Shown one piece after another: positions 1 to 11,409 of a stretch of 60,000 bases of DNA. This DNA comes from Tubiluchus corallicola (taxonomy: Eukaryota > Priapulida > Priapulimorpha > Priapulimorphida > Tubiluchidae), in contig JAQGDQ010000068.1 in assembly GCA_030141605.1 (NCBI GenBank), forward strand, positions 188,001 through 248,000, read 5' to 3'. The first letter of the stretch is position 1, and each line of letters begins with the position of its first letter. The notes under the pieces were generated by a model, which had not been told where the DNA came from, did not search any database, and was given only the letters and a program-made list of their open reading frames with translations. A program made the translations under genes and the position numbers.

Positions 1-90
1 TATAGTATCAAATGTATGGTTGGAATGAGCCAAATGAAATAGTATAAGTTGACCGAAGGTTGACCATGTCATGTCCAAGGATCAGTTGTC
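1..90 (+). repeat. Partial copy of dispersed ~140-bp repeat
   Basis: This stretch has the same word order as the repeat monomers at 1951-2300: an AAATGAAA-like word, then TATAAGTT, then a GTTGACC/TTGACC box. It appears to be a diverged single copy. It was assigned by eye to the family also seen, in reverse orientation, at 8265-8330 and 29395-29720. Confidence 0.4.
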
Positions 91-95
91 AAACG

Positions 96-129
<34 letters not shown>

Positions 130-130
130 T
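96..130. repeat. (TA)n microsatellite
   Basis: About 13 uninterrupted TA units run from 96 to 122, followed by a slightly imperfect extension. It is a simple repeat with no coding content. Confidence 0.95.
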
Positions 131-459
131 TGTCTTTCTGATTATATGATGCTAAAAATTTCCTGAAACCACATCGCACGTAATGTTACGAGTCTCTACT
201 GTTCGGGATGTAATGTGGATCTAGTTTTCTGTGTGCCATTGATTCTGTTATCATATTTCATCAGAAATCGGATAAGCACACACAGCATCTTAATTGTTCA
301 CTTGAAAAAGTTTTCCAGCAATTATATAACAAAAAAAGACAATTTAAAAAGATGTGCTTGTCACCTAAACTATAGTTGTCCTTTACTATACAATTATTAA
401 AGCATTTTAGGCACATTTAATATTTCATTTTAGTCTAATGATCAAATTATATTACATAC

Positions 460-630
460 CTTATTGACAGAGTCTACTACATTTCACGCAGTTAATCAGG
501 GTTCTACATAGGGCAAACACTATTACAGCCTACATGACTCACTAAGCCATTGGATCAATAAAACCCGCGCTTCCTTTATATACCACACGTTCAGCTCCGC
601 CCACCTTAACGCTCTGTAGGCCAATCACAG
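460..630 (-). promoter_or_regulatory. Core promoter and possible 5' non-coding exon, transcribed leftwards
   Basis: Read on the minus strand, an inverted CCAAT box (621-625), a GC box (GGGCGG, about 596-601) and a TATA box (TATATAAA, 582-575) occur in the usual order. A start site about 30 bp below the TATA box would fall near 550. A consensus splice donor (AAG followed by GTATGT) sits at 460/459, so about 550 to 460 could be a 5' UTR exon. ATGs in it are followed at once by stops. The local sequence is CpG-rich, unlike its AT-rich surroundings. The coding part would lie left of the window. The motifs are seen; transcription is inferred. Confidence 0.5.
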
Positions 631-639
631 CGCGCTGAC

Positions 640-1836
640 GCGTTGCTGAATTCAGCGGCCAGCGCGTTTATGCAACTGTCTATGACGCATGCTGTATGTC
701 AGCCTTAAGTTTAATCACCTTAGGATATTGTCCACGCATGAACGCCAGTGTGTTTGCTCGCAGATAGCGTTGACCTCATTCCAAACATTCTTTATTGATC
801 GCAGCTGCAGCTGTTGAGCAAGAAACCGGCTTACAAGGCTGAAAGGAGACACCGCCCCTTAAGTGACATAAATTAGAGCGTAGCGAAATTCTGTTTTTCT
901 ACAGCATTATGAACAACTTTCCAATGTTATTTTGGGCTAGTGCGCTACCACATCTAGTACTGATCGATTGATAAGCGATGATGGTTTCGCCAGCCTGTGT
1001 CAGATAACTTAATTGATTCGTAATGAAAATTAATAACTTACTCATACAACATAGTGACATCAAGCAAAATACTTAGCAATCTATCATCTACAAAGGATAT
1101 CTGTTCCGATGTCGTGCTTTCATTCAAAGACGAATCGATATATAATAAATAACTGTTTACTATAAATAAACAAGCTTACTAATTTAGGCAAAATGTAATT
1201 AAAAACTGACGGTTGTACGATGGTTATTTTCTAATTTGTTTCATAGTAACTGGCGTAGTAATAATTGTGATGCTTGCAGTTACTACATGTACTGTAAAAA
1301 AAGTAGGCACCAGCTTTGTAATGAAAATTCAGTGATAATGTTAGTTACTGATTACTGAGCAATGAGTCATAATTATGGGGGTTGTGCAGCGGTCATGCAG
1401 CTGTAGGCGAGTAGGCAAGCAGCTGTTTCTAAATTCGGTTTTCGAAATCCAAACCCGTAACTTATTTTTGCGTTCGCCATTCGGTTTATTGACCGCGTGC
1501 TTCCTGCGGCTATGCTTTACTATACTTAGCAGTCTAGTAAAAGCGATGTTGCCCAAACTCTATTAAGAGATTATCGAACGCCGCAGGATGTGATTGGTTT
1601 GTTCACCACATATGGACGAAGTAGTCACGTGTATTCACTTATAATGTATAGTCCCACTTGTCTGTTAGTTTTCCTGAGTTTTTTTGCGTGTAATATTCGG
1701 ATCTTATTTAGTTAGGTCTAAGTGCAGCGTGTTACTGCATTAGTGCTCTCTAACATAACTATTTAAATTATATCTTCTTCAATTTATGGAATTGCAGTAA
1801 TATACAGCGAGAAGCACTTTTGACAACAAAAGTAAA
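640..1836. other. Gene-free sequence
   Basis: No open frame here resembles a known family, and I saw no transposon signature. The short frames are random in composition. The first part (640-900) continues the more GC-rich sequence upstream of the putative promoter. Confidence 0.5.
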
Positions 1837-1895
1837 GTAAAGAGAAGTTACTTTAAACTAGTAAAGAGAAGTTACTTTAAACTAGTAAAGAGAAG
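1837..1895. repeat. 24-bp tandem repeat, about 2.5 units
   Basis: Two identical 24-bp units (1837-1860 and 1861-1884) are followed by an 11-bp partial third. The unit contains an AAGTTACTTTAAA stretch. It is non-coding. Confidence 0.9.
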
Positions 1896-1939
1896 CAGTG
1901 AATCGCAAATTATGACACTTCAAGGCTATATGGAAGAAC

Positions 1940-2310
1940 AATATATCAAACGAAAGGTCTCGATGAGACAAACCGAATGGTGTAAGTTATTCCAAGACTG
2001 GTTGATCTCTGACCCCACTAGGGGCAAAAACTGAAAACTGGGGGACGGGAACAGAAATGCATCGAGTGTCTACGAATAGTAGCATATAGCATAGCAAATG
2101 AAAGGTCTTGAGGCGAATCGAACGGTACAGGTTACAGTGTAGATCGTTAACCTGTGACCCAGTTAGGGGCATAATAGATGTCGAGGAGACAAATGCCTTC
2201 CAGGGTCTACCAAAAGTAGCTTGTTGTAAATCAAATGAAAGGTCTCAATGAGACAAACTGAATGATATAAGTCATGCCAAAATGGGCTGACCTTTGACCC
2301 GTGGGTGATA
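1940..2310 (+). repeat. Tandem array of dispersed ~140-bp repeat
   Basis: Three diverged monomers are marked by the word GAAAGGTCT near 1952, 2099 and 2236 (spacing about 137-148 bp). Each marker is followed by AGACAAA/GAATCGAA-like words and then a TGACC(C) box. Reverse-complement copies occur at 8265-8330 and 29395-29720, and a partial copy at 1-90. No reading frame is conserved. Confidence 0.7.
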
Positions 2311-2415
2311 GGCTGAACAGTTAAATGCTGAAGTTTCATTGTAAATTGCACTTCACATGTGTATTCAATAAAAGTAAATTCAATAAAAGAAAATAAGCAC
2401 TTTCAAGAAAATCTG

Positions 2416-3110
2416 TCATCTCTTCATTTTAAGGCAAAATTTTATAACTATATCCAAAATCTTCAGTTTCTGACCAAGCATTGTAGAGATAAAGCCTTTA
2501 TCCTTCATTAGAGTACTCCTCTGTTTCCTATCTGCGGCTAAAATTTTCAATTCATGTGATACTATTATTAGGTTTGGTCTCCGCTGTTGTAAATCTTTAT
2601 TAAATCGTGATATCCAATTTGATTTTAGCTTACCTGCAGGTCGTTTAGTAGGTTTCAGTGCTTCGTTTAACGTTAATCTTACTGGTGCTATTTCTGGGAA
2701 TCTCATTAAATGTCCCACCCATATTAGCCTTCTGATTCTGATTTTGGTGCTCCAATGTTCTTCTTTGGTTGTGTTGTACAGCTGCTTATTTGAAATGATA
2801 TTATGGTCATTTTATTTTAAAGACTTTTCTGAGTAGACCTCTGTGAAATACATCTATTTCTGCTCTGTGCGTTGCAGTCAAGCCCCACATTTCACTGTTT
2901 GTACAAGAAGATACTCGTTATATACTGCATTGAAGAATCGCAGTCTTCTTTTGAGAGTATAGTTTCTTGTTGGTTTGAATTGATTCATTTTGGATAAAAC
3001 GTACATTGCCCGTTATTCCTATTTTTATATCATCTTCTGTGTTAAGTAGTGCTGCCATGTATTTGCAACGTATCCAGGATTGGTCGTCATTCCATGATAT
3101 GTTATATCCT
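2416..3110 (-). pseudogene. Degenerate non-LTR retrotransposon, C-terminal end of RT protein
   Basis: On the minus strand the left half encodes about 100 residues of the region found at the C-terminal end of many LINE reverse transcriptases. A GHLMR motif is followed by GKLKSNW (compare GRPKTRW), a KDLQQR stretch and an AADRKQRSTL block. Upstream (about 2790-2900) another frame gives NSEMWGLTATHRAEID, the YGSETW-type segment. Stops and frame changes separate the blocks, so this is a dead 3' fragment. The clade was not determined; the architecture is that of RTE- or endonuclease-type LINEs. Confidence 0.65.
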
Positions 3111-5890
3111 CAGATCAATGACGGCTAAGTCAGTTAGATCGCCATAGCAACGCACTTGGAAAGAAGTTTCCTGTTGGCTGTGCTTAAAGCGCATATGTTT
3201 AGGTAAGGGGTCTGGAAAACAGAGTAAAAAACAGGTAGTGGATCTTGGAGAGAACAGTAAGCTCCTCCAGCGCGATCTGGGGCCCTGGAAACCAATGCAT
3301 TTTCTTGGTTTTTACTCATTTTGAGTCAAAGGTCGGAAAGTTAATGAAAAAAGGCCAGTTCAGTAAGCAGTATTTCAACTCTTGTTCACCTTTAAGAATA
3401 TAAAATTTAGGTATTTATTCAAAAGCAACATTTTCTTTGTCTGCTCATTTAACCACTGTCGAACCAGCCATCTAGGTCCTTTGAATTATCTAATCAATAA
3501 CAAAAATAATATCATTTTCTCTTTTGTGGCCAATCACTTCCTGTGAGTCAGACCACAATCACATATTTCATCATATTCACAAACACAAAATCATTTAACA
3601 AATCACCCATTTCTTTCTTTATTCACAATATATCTGCTTTCATTTTCAAGCGCGTGTCAATAAATTACAGCGTCCTAGGCGGTTTTTGAATATTTATATA
3701 TGAAGCCCAATAAACAATTATTATGATGTATTAGTAGTACTAGTACTTAAATACTCTTGTTGTTCTTATTGATTACATATATTTGTAAGGGTTTATATTT
3801 AAGGATGGTTGCACAACTGATTTTGGGGTAGGACCTTTTATATAAAAATAATTGTACAAACTTTGAATGTCTTTTATAAAGACTTACTCGCAGTAACTGC
3901 CTGTGGTGTGTTATAAAATACACACTTTATACCAATGTATGAAAGGATACACATTTTCAGAGTATAGAAGAGAATAGAAATTTTTTAACACTGAGCCAAT
4001 ATTTGGCACCCTAGTCTACAGCCTGGATAGTCTTTGGTAAATACGCCCTGATCATTTTCATCTAAGGTGCACTTATTGATTACGCCTTCGTAATTAAGAA
4101 ACCGTTTTGGGTAATTATGGCAAGTTGACAGTAGTTTCAGTCATAATTGCATTACGATAATTTGTATTGTGATGAATAAATTTAGGAATATGAATTTTAG
4201 TAGATAATTAATGGAGTTATCAGCTGAATTAGATTCAGGTGATAAACTCACGCCTCCCTGATTTCGTTAAGTAAATTTACACGGTTGAACAAGAAACTTA
4301 TCCAGCTGGCAGCTCGAATTTAATGAGTTAGAATTGTCACACGATTTGTAGAAAGTGCAGGTGTCGTGTTCGAGAAAGACACTATTGTTTAACTGGAATA
4401 CATTCAGAGTAGGAGATAATTAGGAGAAGGTCTAGAGCGATTTAGTTGTCGCATGGAAAGACCAGACGGTATGAAAGTCTCAAAGGCGACGGAATTTAAG
4501 AAACTCATTACTGGTTGTAAAATCAGAAGTGAAAGGAAAGTCGCTTTCCAGGAGGTAGCAGATGTTGCCAGATGGTGCAATGTCTCGAAGGTCAACTCTC
4601 AGAAATATAAGCTCTAGGAAAAATTACCTAGACACACACACAGGGGTGACACGCGAGTGTCACACAACACGAACGAGGGAGTCTGACAAGTGGTTTGCTA
4701 CCATACCGTGTGTCCGAGACAACTTCTACAAGACAGGAAGCCACGTTTGCCCAGCGTGGAAAGGAATCTGTGTACTTAGCCAAAGACTGAGCACTGGTGC
4801 GGCGTAGTCTCGAAAAGCAATCAGGATTTGACCAAGTGTAAGGGTACATTGGTCAATCCACAAGTTAAGTGGTTCAACTTATTTGTATCAGTATCTGAAT
4901 AGCTGTAACCGTTACGTTGTATGAAGCACCTTCAGTGCAGCATATCTAATTGTTAGTAATTAAAGTGAATAGCATCTTCTCTGGAGCTATACTTTAGTTG
5001 TAAGCGCCCACCGGCGTATAAGACCAAATCTTGTAAGCAAAGCCAGAGTTGATAAAGTGTAATTGAAATCCAATAAAGTCTGTTCACTGTAATAACGCAG
5101 ACATTGAGTTCTTGAATGATTAAGAGGTTAACGGTAAATTGCATACGCATCACTAAATCCTAGATACGAACTTGAGAAGATTCGCATTGTACTCAGAAGC
5201 TCAATTGCGGGAGCTAAGCTTGTAAACTTGAGGGATAAAGGCCTCACTCACAACGCAAGGTCGAAGTGAAAGTCGTGTAGGACAAGATCATTGCCTTAGC
5301 GACTTAACTAAAGCCCTTGGAGTCAGGTAACTGAGATTCAATCGATTACCTAAAAGCGAACGATAAGCGAATCTATAAAATCTATAAAATCTAATATAAC
5401 AATCAAATCAATTAATTCAAGATCACTCGATACGGCTAAATAACTATACGATCACTCTATCGAGTGAAGGAAACTTGATAGTGTAATTATGTATTGCGTC
5501 GGTAGTGGAAAAATCTCGTTATGAGTTGTGCCTGTGTCCTTTTCATTTTCAACAAAAATGAACACCTGCAACAAACGTTCACCTATCTTCGAACTGCTGT
5601 GTTGTGACAGAGACAAAAATAATACATGTTGTGGTGCGTTTTTAAGTAAATGTGTGTTTCGTTTTTCGTCTTTACTGTCTACAGTTCAATAACAGACAAA
5701 GTTTTTAGTAATACTGCTAGAAAAAGGTTTTATGCATCACAAGTTTTTGCGTTATGGATAGGCTTCTAGCCAATTAAATGGTGAGAATCTAAATGTACAA
5801 CCCGGCGAGAAATTAGTTTCTCTTTACGTGCAGAGTCTATAATTTTAGTTTCCGCGACCCGGACAGACCCTGCGCACTTTAGCACTGCCT
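3111..5890. other. Gene-free, repeat-derived sequence
   Basis: A single ATCGCCATAGCAAC word at 3138-3151, with flanks matching the cluster at 5895-6014, marks another copy of that repeat. The rest (AT-rich to 4300, more balanced at 4400-5350) shows no coding family that I can recognise. Frames of up to 81 codons near 4562-4807 are unsupported. Confidence 0.45.
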
Positions 5891-5894
5891 GTTG

Positions 5895-6014
5895 GTCACC
5901 ATAGCAACGGACTGCGAAGTCAGCTTCCTGCTGATGACCACAGCAACGATCACCATAACAACGAACTGGGAAGGAAGTTGGTTACCACTGCAACGAGCTG
6001 ATCACCATAGCAAT
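5895..6014. repeat. Cluster of five X-box-like (RFX-type) words in an irregular minisatellite
   Basis: Five variants of a 14-bp word occur at 5895 (GTCACCATAGCAAC), 5934 (ATGACCACAGCAAC), 5949 (ATCACCATAACAAC), 5981 (GTTACCACTGCAAC) and 6001 (ATCACCATAGCAAT). The first and fourth fit the RFX X-box pattern GTNRCC..RGYAAC closely. Spacings are 39, 15, 32 and 20 bp. Between some copies an AACTGGGAAGGAAGTT-like linker recurs, so the array is probably an old degenerate tandem repeat. Regulatory activity is not shown. Confidence 0.5.
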
Positions 6015-6336
6015 GGCCTAGGAAGACACTTCCCAGTGGGATACCGATTTTTCATGATAATGATAAAAACGGATCAACTGTCATCCACCAGCAGGTTAGC
6101 ATGCGCAGATCAGACGCTAAGGCCTTGTTTCTGCTGGATGTTACTATGTGTTAATCGGGAAGTGCACCATGCAAAGCCGCCCGAAATTTTGGAACTTTCC
6201 CTATAGAGTGCTACGAGCCACTGATGACACCAAGTCACCCTCTTAATGACAAATATCGAAATCTTCCCTCCTTTTCCTGCTCCTGCTCCATCTCCATTTC
6301 TGTATACACCACTGAATGGCACTTACCCCATCCTAC

Positions 6337-6462
6337 CATGCTGCCAAGCTTGCCACACTGCCAAACCTGCCAAACGCCAAGAATGCCAAGAACACCAAGC
6401 TGCCAAGAATGCCATGCTGCCAAGACTGCCAAGAATGCCAAGCCTCCAAGAATGCGAAGCTA
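6337..6462. repeat. 9-bp minisatellite (TGCCAAGAA-type)
   Basis: The region is made of imperfect 9-bp units around TGCCAAGAA/TGCCAAGCC. Because 9 is a multiple of three, all six frames stay open and give repetitive low-complexity peptides. Those frames are artefacts of the repeat and not genes. Confidence 0.85.
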
Positions 6463-8404
6463 TCCAACCCTGGCATATATATATATTCGCGTGAAACTTG
6501 AAATGTTCTTTTTCTTTCCCAGAAAATGATGACCTCAGTACCAATTTTTTTATTTTTCTAGTTTTCTTGTTTTAGTGTGATGCCATTCACTTTTGATCAT
6601 CTGTGACCATCATCATAAACGTTGTTCCAAAACATATGTCATTCTTCCAAATGTCCTTTTAATTCTAGTTGTAGGCTATGTCTTACAACATGATTGCCTT
6701 TCTCAATGTGAACTCGTCACGAGGAAAACACTCGGTAGCTCTGAAATAATACAGGCCATACGTGGCCTGTATAACCAGCAATGAAAAAGTCACGCATCAT
6801 TTCTCTGACGGAAGGCAAAATGCGGATGCGTAACCGTTTTTTTCAGCTCATGCAAATATAGTCATAACTAGTGGACGCTTTTGATTGTGTCAAAAACTAA
6901 GGTAAGATTCTGATACTGTAACAGGAGATGCTTTTTGTGAGAACTTTTGTTTTTCAAATAAAAAATGTTTTTCAAAACAGTTAGCATCATGTACGCAAGT
7001 GCTGTCGTGCTTGACATTAAAAGCTTCAGTGAAATCGGAATTCGTCACCTTTTCACCAGTGGCCCGTAACTCAGCACTCTTCGTTGAGTACGCCATTTTT
7101 AATTGCTTAGGAATTGCCTTTCGTTTTAGTAAAACGGAACGTATAATTTATTGACAGGTAACCAGTTGCCAATCTATTTATTAACTAAGACATGTACTGT
7201 TTTCTTCATAGCCAAGCACACAATATAACCTCACAAGTATTTCCTTCCCCACTTGTCAGTGAGCTTCACAAAGTTGCAAACTAATACTTAATTTTGCTAT
7301 CAATAGCATTTTAACATTAGCACATTCAAATCAATTTAAAGAAAACGAAAATACAAATTAATATAATCTTGTAAAAACTAGCAAAACTGACAGAAGCATT
7401 TTGCATAATGTCCAAACACTTTGAACCGAAAAAAGAAGATTTAAAACGGTGAGACCGAAAGCTTTGTGGGCAACTTTTCCACGCAAAGTCCAGCACTCAG
7501 ACAGTTCCGCCACGCATCTTTCGAACAATTACAGCCGGATAAAAAACGGCTATAATAGTTATATATATATATATATATATTGTCATCATACACAAATTGT
7601 ACAGTAATCAAATCACAATACATATGTTGATTTTAGTCACGTTCAGTCTTTAGATTGATGTTTACAAATGTGTCAGATTATTAGTAAATACATGATTAAA
7701 AACAGTGATGACGCGTTGTTAGTAAATAAAAAATACTTAAAAAAAGTTTACAATTCAGAATTTTTTACACACAGTTAAAAGTACTATTAACTTTAAGTTT
7801 ATGTATAAAACACAAATTTATAAAGAAAGTTATGCATTTACATTTATATTTACATATGTATAATTTTACATGATTACAGACTATAACTAGAGTTGGCTGA
7901 ATTTTTTTGTAATATATCGTCAGTGTCTAGTTTTTGTTTCTGTTTGACAATTTACAGGTAGTTGACAAATACAGGTAAACTGTGATGTCATTTGCCTTGG
8001 GCGAGAATCCAATTTCACATGTGAAATTTCCGCTAGAGAGCTTGGAATTAGTCGATTGATGTTCGCGCTCATTTAGGTAGAAAAAACATTCACCGTTTTT
8101 AGCTTAGCTCTTTCTCTTTCTAAGGAGCTATAAAACTCATTTAACCATTCCCGCATCATGCTCAATAACATGTTTTCTTGATGACGTTTCGCGAATATTT
8201 CGCTTAATGAAATCGGACTTTCTTATCTTTAACCTGCGATCTTGAGGTTTAGCGTCCACCAAAATCAGCCAAACTTATATCATTCGACTCGTCTCATCGA
8301 GACCATTCATTTGGTATATTACTGTTACTCGATACTGTTATACAACGACGGAGCATTAGTGACCCAGCCCCTCCATTCGGTTTTTATCCCCTAGCACAAA
8401 ATTT
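6463..8404. other. Gene-free AT-rich sequence with an (AT)n tract
   Basis: There is an (AT)n microsatellite at 7558-7580 and a partial reverse copy of the dispersed ~140-bp repeat at 8265-8330. A 68-codon minus-strand frame with a fair start context (7096-6890) was considered and not called. Nothing else is recognisable. Confidence 0.5.
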
Positions 8405-8892
8405 TCCTATACGAAATGGCTCATATTCACCGTTTGCAGATGGCTAGAGAAGCTAACTCTGTGATGCATGAATCCCAGATACTGCGAAAATTTGGCAAAA
8501 TCTTAACCTTGAAAAGAGGGGCCACTGTCTGTCATGACAACATCGTATATGCCATGAGTGGAAAAAAATCTTGTCAAGAGAAGGAATTACTGTCTTTGCG
8601 GAAGTGGATCGCAATATTACAGCTTGGAAGACCTGGATTAACCATCAACGACTACCATCAGATAGTCCCTTGAAGACGAAGGTCCACCAAAGTTCTAGTG
8701 AGACTCAGTCCATGGAGCATGGAGTAGAGTTGAAGGTTGGAGAGGTTCAGGTTTACTGTTATCAACTGCGGCTTGACATGGAAAGCAAGACTTTATCGTT
8801 CGCTCAGATTGTCTGTCAATGTCTGGAAACCGTACCACCTGTCGGATTAGTCGTTTGGTTATGACTACTCCTTGATGACGTAGGATGAGCAT
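8405..8892 (-). pseudogene. Gypsy-type LTR retrotransposon integrase relic
   Basis: The upper part (8892-8695) encodes a zinc-binding H2C2 integrase head: HQGVVITK, then IKSCFPCQA with the paired cysteines, then a PLQPSTLLHAPW segment. Below it the catalytic core continues with stops and shifts: a GP...DYLMVVVDG block, STHGIYDVVMTDSGP (the second core aspartate region) and a YLGFMHH segment near 8430. In intact gypsy-type Pol proteins these blocks follow one another in this order. I saw no LTRs, RT or gag in the flanks, so this is an isolated fragment. Confidence 0.75.
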
Positions 8893-9267
8893 TGAACAAT
8901 CTCAGAGCACACTGTTTATTGGTACAACGATTTTGGGTGTGGCAGACTATTCATCCTTGAACGGTTTTAATATTTTGTAAGTGGCTTTATCAGCGTCTGC
9001 AGATGGTACATATCAGGTCAAGATTTTGCGTTGATAGCCTGTATAACTGCTTGTAGTGTGGCGTCTTTCAAGGCTGATACGCGTATGCATTGCAATCCTC
9101 AGTCCATTGTTTTTCGTTTGTTAAATTACATAGATCCTGTTTTGAAATTTTCTTCAGCCAGTTTATACCCAGAATCTTTGGAAGGCGTCAATTTCATTTT
9201 CTGAACAATTTTGACTATGCATAATTCAGAATCATTATAAAAAATACAAGTGCTATAAGTGACGAGA
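8893..9267. other. Short stretch with nothing recognised
   Basis: It lies between the gypsy integrase relic and the triplet microsatellite. I see no open frame or motif worth calling. Confidence 0.4.
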
Positions 9268-9425
<158 letters not shown>

Positions 9426-9439
9426 GATAATTTAGTTTC

Positions 9440-9950
9440 TATGGTAGAATCTATACTAACGATCTTCCCATGACTAAAATTTTTGATTCTAAATTGTTTG
9501 CAGACGATACAAATCGTTTTTGGCAGGTAAAAATCTCAAAAACCACGAAAGTATTGTTAGCACAGAAATTAAAAAAATAGATATTTGGATGAAAACAAAT
9601 CAGTTATCAGTCGACTATAATAAAACCAAGTTTATGCTTGTTATTTCCCATCAATGCAAATCTAATTCAGGAAAATTTAAAATCAGTATGGGTAGTAACA
9701 TCATATAGCAAACGGATCAAATTAAATATTTAGGCCTACATGTAGACAACAAAATGTCATGGAAACCACATATAAACCACATAACATACAAAATCAATAA
9801 AGTTATTGGCATTATAATATTATGCAAAATTAGAGATTATGTTGATAAAGATACACTCATAATTGAGCATTGCATATTAACATTTGCTTTGCACCAACAA
9901 CATTGCAACCCCTCGTACCTGATCAAAATAAAATTGTCAAGATAATGAAC
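9440..9950 (+). pseudogene. CR1/jockey-like non-LTR retrotransposon RT fragment
   Basis: The fragment begins in the RT palm: a YTNDLPM motif (from about 9452) leads to the catalytic FADD box at 9497-9508. A frame change of one base near 9518 moves the reading to LAGKNLKNHES. An in-frame TAG follows at 9706-9708. After it, KYLGLHVDNKMSWKPHI (about 9727-9780) matches the conserved VKYLGVxLDxxLxWxxHI block. The order of blocks is right for CR1/jockey-type LINEs. Frameshift, stop and truncation make it non-functional. Confidence 0.75.
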
Positions 9951-11400
9951 TTTTCGCAAATTCGGGACCATGGAATACCTGCCTATAAGAATTTACATAA
10001 ATTATCCTAAAACTTCATGATATATGCAACTTTGAACTTGCAAAAATTTGCCTTTAAATTTATACATAATTAATTTCCTAAACTTTTTTCTGACTATTAT
10101 ACCTATACATCTGGTATACAATACTAGATCTGCATAATGAAAATTTAATGCTTTTTTGTAAACCGGTTTGCAAGAAAGGAAGGAATGCTCACTTAAATGT
10201 AACGGAGTCAAATATATCCCGCACACTTCCGAATTCCGCATAGCACAAATTGTGGAACTCTCTTCCTCCTGACCTGATTGTGTTTCAAACAAAAAAGATA
10301 TAAGAAGCAACTGCTAGCTAAATTTGAAAATAATTAAAGATTTTATTTTATCACTCTCTCTCTCTGTACTTCATGGCTGTGATGCCAATTAGCTATTGAT
10401 CCAACTGTGTTTTTTCATTTAATTATGTTTTCAGTTTTGAAACACTCTGATTTGTAGATTCAGTTTGCTAGTACAAGTACGAAGTGTTAATGATGACGCC
10501 ATAAATTAATAATCTTCTTACGTGAATTACCGTTGTGCTATTTCAGGTAAATGTTTACTTTACATTTCTCTGCTTATGATTTGGTTGTATGGCCAATTTG
10601 CACATGTAGTAATATATTGCATGCATGAAAAAAAATATTTTGTTTTGCAATGAATTATAATTAGTACACTAATCTCCTACTTTATATTACCCTATTTATT
10701 TCTTTTATTTTTGCATTGCTGGTTTGCAATTTGCATATTTCGTAATAATTATGATTTTGACTTGTATGACGGTATTCTCAAATTTTAGAATTATACTTAG
10801 CGTAATATTATTGCATTTATATTTGGGTTATGATTTTGCATGACTTTTTTTGTTTACATAATTTTAATACGTTCATAAAATGCATGATGTTTTCAACTTA
10901 TTTTTTTGAGTTGAATGAGTTGATAGTAAAATTCGAGTCATATGCAAATCATGTCAGATTTAGCATACTAGTACAATTTGCTTGTTTATTTTCTCACTGT
11001 TTGTTTAAAACGTGAAGTTTTGTTCTTAATACCTTTTTTATATTATACACTTATTATATTATTTGATTATTGATTAAATGGTATAAATTTATAAATACAA
11101 CTGAGTTGGGGAGGCTGATTTGATAATGTATTTTTTGCCATCGCCAATTCCTATTTGATTGGCTATACTTAAACTGGTAGCTTAACTTTGTTTGATGGGA
11201 AAAACAATAAATGATTTGATTTAGTTTGATTAACGGATGGCCTTGCATGTTCTTTTACAAGTTTCTGTTTTATCAATACTAGTTGCTGTTGCCCATGCAA
11301 TATCGTCAGCATTTTGTGTAAGACTCGAAGGAGATCCACGGACCCGTAATTACTAGACCGAGTCCTCAGTGGAGCATTGCAATGGACTGCCATCTAGTGA
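9951..11400. other. Gene-free AT-rich sequence
   Basis: Very AT-rich, with no frame resembling a protein family. It may include the 3' remnant of the RT fragment just upstream, but I cannot support that from motifs. Confidence 0.4.
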
Positions 11401-11409
11401 CGTTTGCTT

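Noticed and set aside
4562-4849. Open frames of 73-81 codons on both strands
   Set aside because: No family motif; the frames on the two strands mirror each other and neither shows coding character.
6224-6544. Overlapping open frames in several phases
   Set aside because: The 9-bp minisatellite keeps all frames open; the peptides are repetitive and lack a family.
6890-7096. 68-codon minus-strand frame with a fair start context
   Set aside because: No recognisable domain, no splice-linked exons seen and no promoter; length is within chance expectation.
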